IMG/VR virus record: IMGVR_UViG_3300021792_000016
Span: 1-23,860 of that record
Direction: 5' to 3' (one strand)
Length of the DNA stretch: 23,860 nucleotides
Source: a virus
The notes below the pieces were generated by a model, which worked only from the letters and a program-made list of their open reading frames with translations, searched no databases and was not told where the DNA came from. The position numbers were made by a program, and so were the translations under genes. Numbering within the stretch: the first letter of the stretch is position 1; the number at the start of each line of letters is the position of its first letter. Below, piece by piece: positions 21,158 to 23,860 of this stretch.

Positions 21158-22315
21158 ATGACGATCTCCTGGCCGTTCTCGCGCCAGCAGGTGCTCGACG
21201 CCGATGGGCGCCCGTACCTGCCGGTCTCCGTGAACTTCTTTGCCGGCGGCACCACCAATCCGCTGACCGTCTACGCCGACGCGGGCCTGACCGTGCCCCT
21301 GACGCAGCCGGTCGTGGCCGATGGCACGGGCCGGTTCCCCCGCGTCTACCTGCCGGCCGGGCTCTACGCCGAGCAGGTCCTCGGCCCCTACGGCGATCTG
21401 CTTTGGTTCGACGATGATCTCGGCGAGCCTGTCGTGACCGCCAGCAGCGAACCCACGCCGATTATTGATCCAAACGGCGTGGCGGCGACCGGCGACGTGA
21501 AGTGGCGTTTGGACGCCGCGATCCTGCCGGGCTGGGTGCGCATGAACGGGCGCACGATCGGCGCGTCGGGCTCGGGGGCCACCGAGTTCGCCGACGCCTC
21601 GGCCGCCGCCCTGTTCACCTTCCTGTGGACCACGTTCGCGGACGGGATCGCCTCGGTGGTCGGCGGGCGCGGCACCTCGGCCGCGGCCGACTTCTCCGCC
21701 GGCAAGCAGATCACCATCCCGACGATGCAGGGGCTCACCGCCGCCGGCCTCGACGACATGGGATCGAGCCCGGCCGGGCGGATGCAGACGATCGCGAACC
21801 TGACGCTCTCCGCCGGTTCGACCACCGCCACAGTCGACGACGCCTCGCGCCTCGTCATCGGCATGTCGGTGATCGCCACCGGCATCTCGGCCGGTACCGG
21901 CATCACCGAGATCAGCGGCAACACGATCACCCTCTCTCAAGCAGCCGCGGCCGGCTCGACGGGGACGGTCTCGGCGCGCTTCTCGCTGATCGGCGATGCG
22001 CAGAACCCCGGGCAGATGGGCGGCGACACGATCACCGGCCTGAAGGTCGAGATGATCCCGCCGATTACTCCGACGGGTACGATCGACCCAGTTCCGGATC
22101 ACCAGCACCAGGTGAACTTCAACTTCCAGTCGGCCTATGGTTCCGGTGGTTTGGGCGGCACCGGTACAGTGGGGCAGGCGGCCTCAAACCAGAGCGGGGT
22201 AACGCAGCCGGCCGGTGGGCATACGCCCGTCTTCCACGGCACTCCGTTCGGCGGCGGACAGGCGCACCCGAACCTCCAGCCGACCCGGCTCGGCACCTAC
22301 TTCATGAAGGTCTGA
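21158..22315 (+). CDS. Tail fibre with collar domain
   Basis: A 385-residue protein from ATG 21158; a longer reading from 21104 would run through the terminator and is rejected. Residues 1-85 (FSRQQVLDADGRPYLPVSVNFFAGGTTNPLTVYAD...VADGTGRFPRVYLPAGLYAEQVL) form a conserved attachment domain of phage fibres. Residues about 108-205 (GDVKWRLDAAILPGWVRMNGRTIG...KQITIPTMQGL) are a collar domain. A beta-rich insertion at about 210-275 (LTLSAGSTTATVDDASRLVIGM) interrupts the collar. The His/Gly-rich tip (DHQHQVNFNFQS...GGGHTPVF-like, LGTYFMKV) resembles short-fibre receptor tips. It binds the host surface. It opens the host-recognition block. Confidence 0.8.
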   Translation: MTISWPFSRQQVLDADGRPYLPVSVNFFAGGTTNPLTVYADAGLTVPLTQPVVADGTGRFPRVYLPAGLYAEQVLGPYGDLLWFDDDLGEPVVTASSEPTPIIDPNGVAATGDVKWRLDAAILPGWVRMNGRTIGASGSGATEFADASAAALFTFLWTTFADGIASVVGGRGTSAAADFSAGKQITIPTMQGLTAAGLDDMGSSPAGRMQTIANLTLSAGSTTATVDDASRLVIGMSVIATGISAGTGITEISGNTITLSQAAAAGSTGTVSARFSLIGDAQNPGQMGGDTITGLKVEMIPPITPTGTIDPVPDHQHQVNFNFQSAYGSGGLGGTGTVGQAASNQSGVTQPAGGHTPVFHGTPFGGGQAHPNLQPTRLGTYFMKV

Positions 22316-22320
22316 GGCCG

Positions 22321-22725
22321 ATGCCGTCCTTCATGAATACGCTCGGCGCCCGGCCGCGCGGGGGCCAATGGCGGTTCCGACACGTCTTCCGCGCCAGCGA
22401 TGCGCTGGGTCGGCTCGATGTCACGGACGCGGGGCTCATCGATTTCTCGGGCTGCTCCGAGATCCTGCTCACCGTGACGCCCCGGGATCCGCGGCACCGC
22501 GCATGGTGTGGCTGGTGGACCGGGCGCTGGGCCGAACCCGTGCCCGTGCTGTCTGCGGCGATGTCCACCGGCACGCTCAAACTGTCGAACCCCGGGATCC
22601 TCGAGGCGGTGTTCCCGGCCGGTTCGCTGCTCACCTTCCCGTCAGGCCTCTACGACGTGCGCGTGGCGGTCACCATCGGCCCGGAGACGGAAGAGATCTT
22701 CCGCGAGCCGGTCGAATTCGCCTGA
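22321..22725 (+). CDS. Small beta-rich tail-region protein
   Basis: A 134-residue protein from ATG 22321, five bases after the fibre stop with GAGG overlapping that stop. The pattern IDFSGCSEILLTVTPRDPRH ... GTLKLSNPGILEAVFPAGSLLTFPSGLYDVRVAVT is a small beta sandwich reminiscent of the N-terminal domain of baseplate/fibre attachment proteins (BppU-like), in which a gain or default phrase alternates with an 'only if above threshold' loop. I infer a connector or fibre partner; the family is not certain. A longer reading in this frame from 21502 overlaps the fibre gene and is rejected. Confidence 0.65.
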   Translation: MPSFMNTLGARPRGGQWRFRHVFRASDALGRLDVTDAGLIDFSGCSEILLTVTPRDPRHRAWCGWWTGRWAEPVPVLSAAMSTGTLKLSNPGILEAVFPAGSLLTFPSGLYDVRVAVTIGPETEEIFREPVEFA

Positions 22726-22734
22726 GGTTTGCCC

Positions 22735-23097
22735 ATGTCCGGCTATCCGATCCGCCCGACCTTTCCCATTGATGTGCGCTCACCCAGCGGCTCGGTGAAG
22801 GTCGGTCGCCAAGGCGCATCCCTCACAGTCGATGTCGATGGCACAGGCGTGCTCAACGTCATGCCCGTCTCGCCCGCGCAGTTCTTCGCGGCGCTGGAGG
22901 CCTTCCAGCCCGGCGCGAGCGCGACGGTCCAGGCTGCGGTGCCCTCTGATCCGGGCGACCCGATCCATCGCGCTTTCGCGCAGACCAACTTCATCACGCC
23001 AGGTTGCGCGCTCCTCGCCTTCGTCACCACCACGCTCGGGCTCACGAGCGTCCAGGTGACATACCTGCTCGCCCAAGCCGCCCTCCAGCCCAAGTGA
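22735..23097 (+). CDS. Hypothetical protein in tail fibre block
   Basis: A 120-residue protein from ATG 22735, with GAGG (22724-22727) at seven bases; a TTG two codons earlier is less likely. The first half is strand-rich (IDVRSPSGSVKVGRQGASLTVDVDG), and the second half has helical, hydrophobic parts (AQFFAALEAFQPG; LLAFVTTTLGLTSVQVTYLLAQAAL). No family is recognised. It is translated with the fibre and spike genes and may be a spike or fibre partner. Confidence 0.65.
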   Translation: MSGYPIRPTFPIDVRSPSGSVKVGRQGASLTVDVDGTGVLNVMPVSPAQFFAALEAFQPGASATVQAAVPSDPGDPIHRAFAQTNFITPGCALLAFVTTTLGLTSVQVTYLLAQAALQPK

Positions 23098-23105
23098 CCG
23101 GCGCC

Positions 23106-23860
23106 ATGTTCCGACCGATCTCCAAGGCGCTCGTCGCGCTCGCGCTGCTGACCGGGCCCCTGGCCGCGCAGAGCTTCACGCTCCCGGAACTCGGCATTCA
23201 GAACGCCGGCAACTGCCGGCAGCTCGCGGCCCGTGACCGCTCGAACAACGCGATGGTGCCGCTCGGCTGTCTCGACACGTCGCGGCATGGCTGGACCCTC
23301 GCGCCCGGCGTCGATGCCTCCTCGACCAACGTGCTGTCATCAGGTGGGTCGGTGGCGCGGTCGGCCGCCTCGCGGGCCGCCGACACATTGCAGGCTGCAG
23401 ATTTCGGGGTCGTATGCGACGGGGCGACGGTCAACAACGCCTCCTTGCTCATCGCCGTCGCAGCCGGCCGTGGGTACGCGGCAGGGCGGCAGGTCCTGCT
23501 CCCGCCCGGCACCTGCCTGTTCAGCAACACGTTCGTGCTGTCGGGCACCAATGTTGGCCTTCGTGGCGCGGGCAGGGACAAGACCATTCTGAAGGCGCCC
23601 TCGGGCGTCCTACCTATTCAGGTTGGTAAGCCGAGCGACCCCAATCCGTGGACCACGACGAGCGGCTTTTCGACCTCCCTCGTCAGGCTCGCCGATCTGA
23701 CGGTCGATGTAGGCGGCAAGAGCATCGGCGCCATCGGCGTGGATCGGTCCGCCACGGAAACCCGGTTCGAGCACGTCGCCGTGGTCGGCGATTGCGGGTG
23801 CTCCCTCATCTACGATCAGGGCGACACGTCGATCTACGACGACCCGTTCTTCTACGTGGG
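23106..23860 (+). CDS. Second tailspike, beta-helix type, cut by window end
   Basis: ATG 23106 opens a frame that stays open to the right edge (251 codons). Residues 1-21 look like a Sec signal peptide (MFRPISKALVALALLTGPLAA, then QSF). Residues about 100-170 (LQAADFGVVCDGATVNNASLL ... GRQVLLPPGTCLFSNTFVLSG ... GLRGAGRDKTIL) are the start of a pectate-lyase-3-type beta-helix found in phage tailspikes and depolymerases. It probably binds or cleaves host surface glycan. Several Cys residues (40, 55, 106, 142, 239, 241) are unusual for a cytoplasmic phage protein and fit an exported one. Catalytic residues would be downstream of the window. Confidence 0.78.
   Translation, partial: MFRPISKALVALALLTGPLAAQSFTLPELGIQNAGNCRQLAARDRSNNAMVPLGCLDTSRHGWTLAPGVDASSTNVLSSGGSVARSAASRAADTLQAADFGVVCDGATVNNASLLIAVAAGRGYAAGRQVLLPPGTCLFSNTFVLSGTNVGLRGAGRDKTILKAPSGVLPIQVGKPSDPNPWTTTSGFSTSLVRLADLTVDVGGKSIGAIGVDRSATETRFEHVAVVGDCGCSLIYDQGDTSIYDDPFFYV

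Noticed and set aside
1-23860. tRNA genes, CRISPR arrays, integrase, attachment sites, insertion sequences
   Set aside because: Looked for and not seen; no cloverleaf-like segment, spaced short repeats, recombinase motifs or transposase ends were recognised.

Overview
The window is the late (packaging, head, short-tail) region of a tailed phage or prophage with a P22-like (podovirus) gene plan. The DNA is strongly GC-rich with G/C-ending codons. Together with the families recognised, including a small secreted Gly/Asn/Ser-rich protein common in alphaproteobacteria, this suggests an alphaproteobacterial host such as Methylobacterium or a relative. The host call is inference. I see no integrase, attachment site, replication gene, lysis cassette, tRNA or CRISPR array, so I cannot tell a prophage from a free phage.

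Layout: (1) 1-1137: the end of an unknown gene, three mini-genes chained by stop/start overlaps, and a phage metallopeptidase with an HELYH motif. (2) 1150-2852: packaging. A DUF5681 protein sits in the small-terminase position and is followed by a large terminase that reads as two overlapping ORFs, ATPase then nuclease. (3) 2855-8071: head. A small unknown protein, portal, a 49-residue membrane peptide, scaffold and P22-type coat. (4) 8094-8798: a terminator and a reverse-strand HNH-like gene, probably a mobile endonuclease. (5) 8837-13236: tail joining. A coiled-coil protein, a gp4-like factor, a tailspike inserted in mid-operon, a gp10-like stabilisation protein and a 50-residue membrane peptide. 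(6) 13247-20422: four large virion or ejection proteins, one with a lytic transglycosylase domain. (7) 20111-20920: two reverse-strand genes that look like morons. (8) 21158-23860: a host-recognition module with a collar-type tail fibre, two small proteins and a second tailspike that runs off the window.

How the genes work together: the terminase pumps DNA through the portal into a coat shell assembled on scaffold. The gp4-like and gp10-like proteins close the portal and form the tail hub. The 13-20 kb proteins are presumably packaged and ejected to open the wall and guide DNA into the cell. Spikes and fibre bind the host envelope. Both spikes begin with what looks like a Sec signal peptide, which is odd for proteins assembled in the cytoplasm.

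The observations most worth checking are the split terminase, a dispersed repeat upstream of two gene blocks (5542 and 21040), terminator-like hairpins placed inside the portal end and against the scaffold start, the mid-operon spike of different base composition, and the signal peptides on both spikes.
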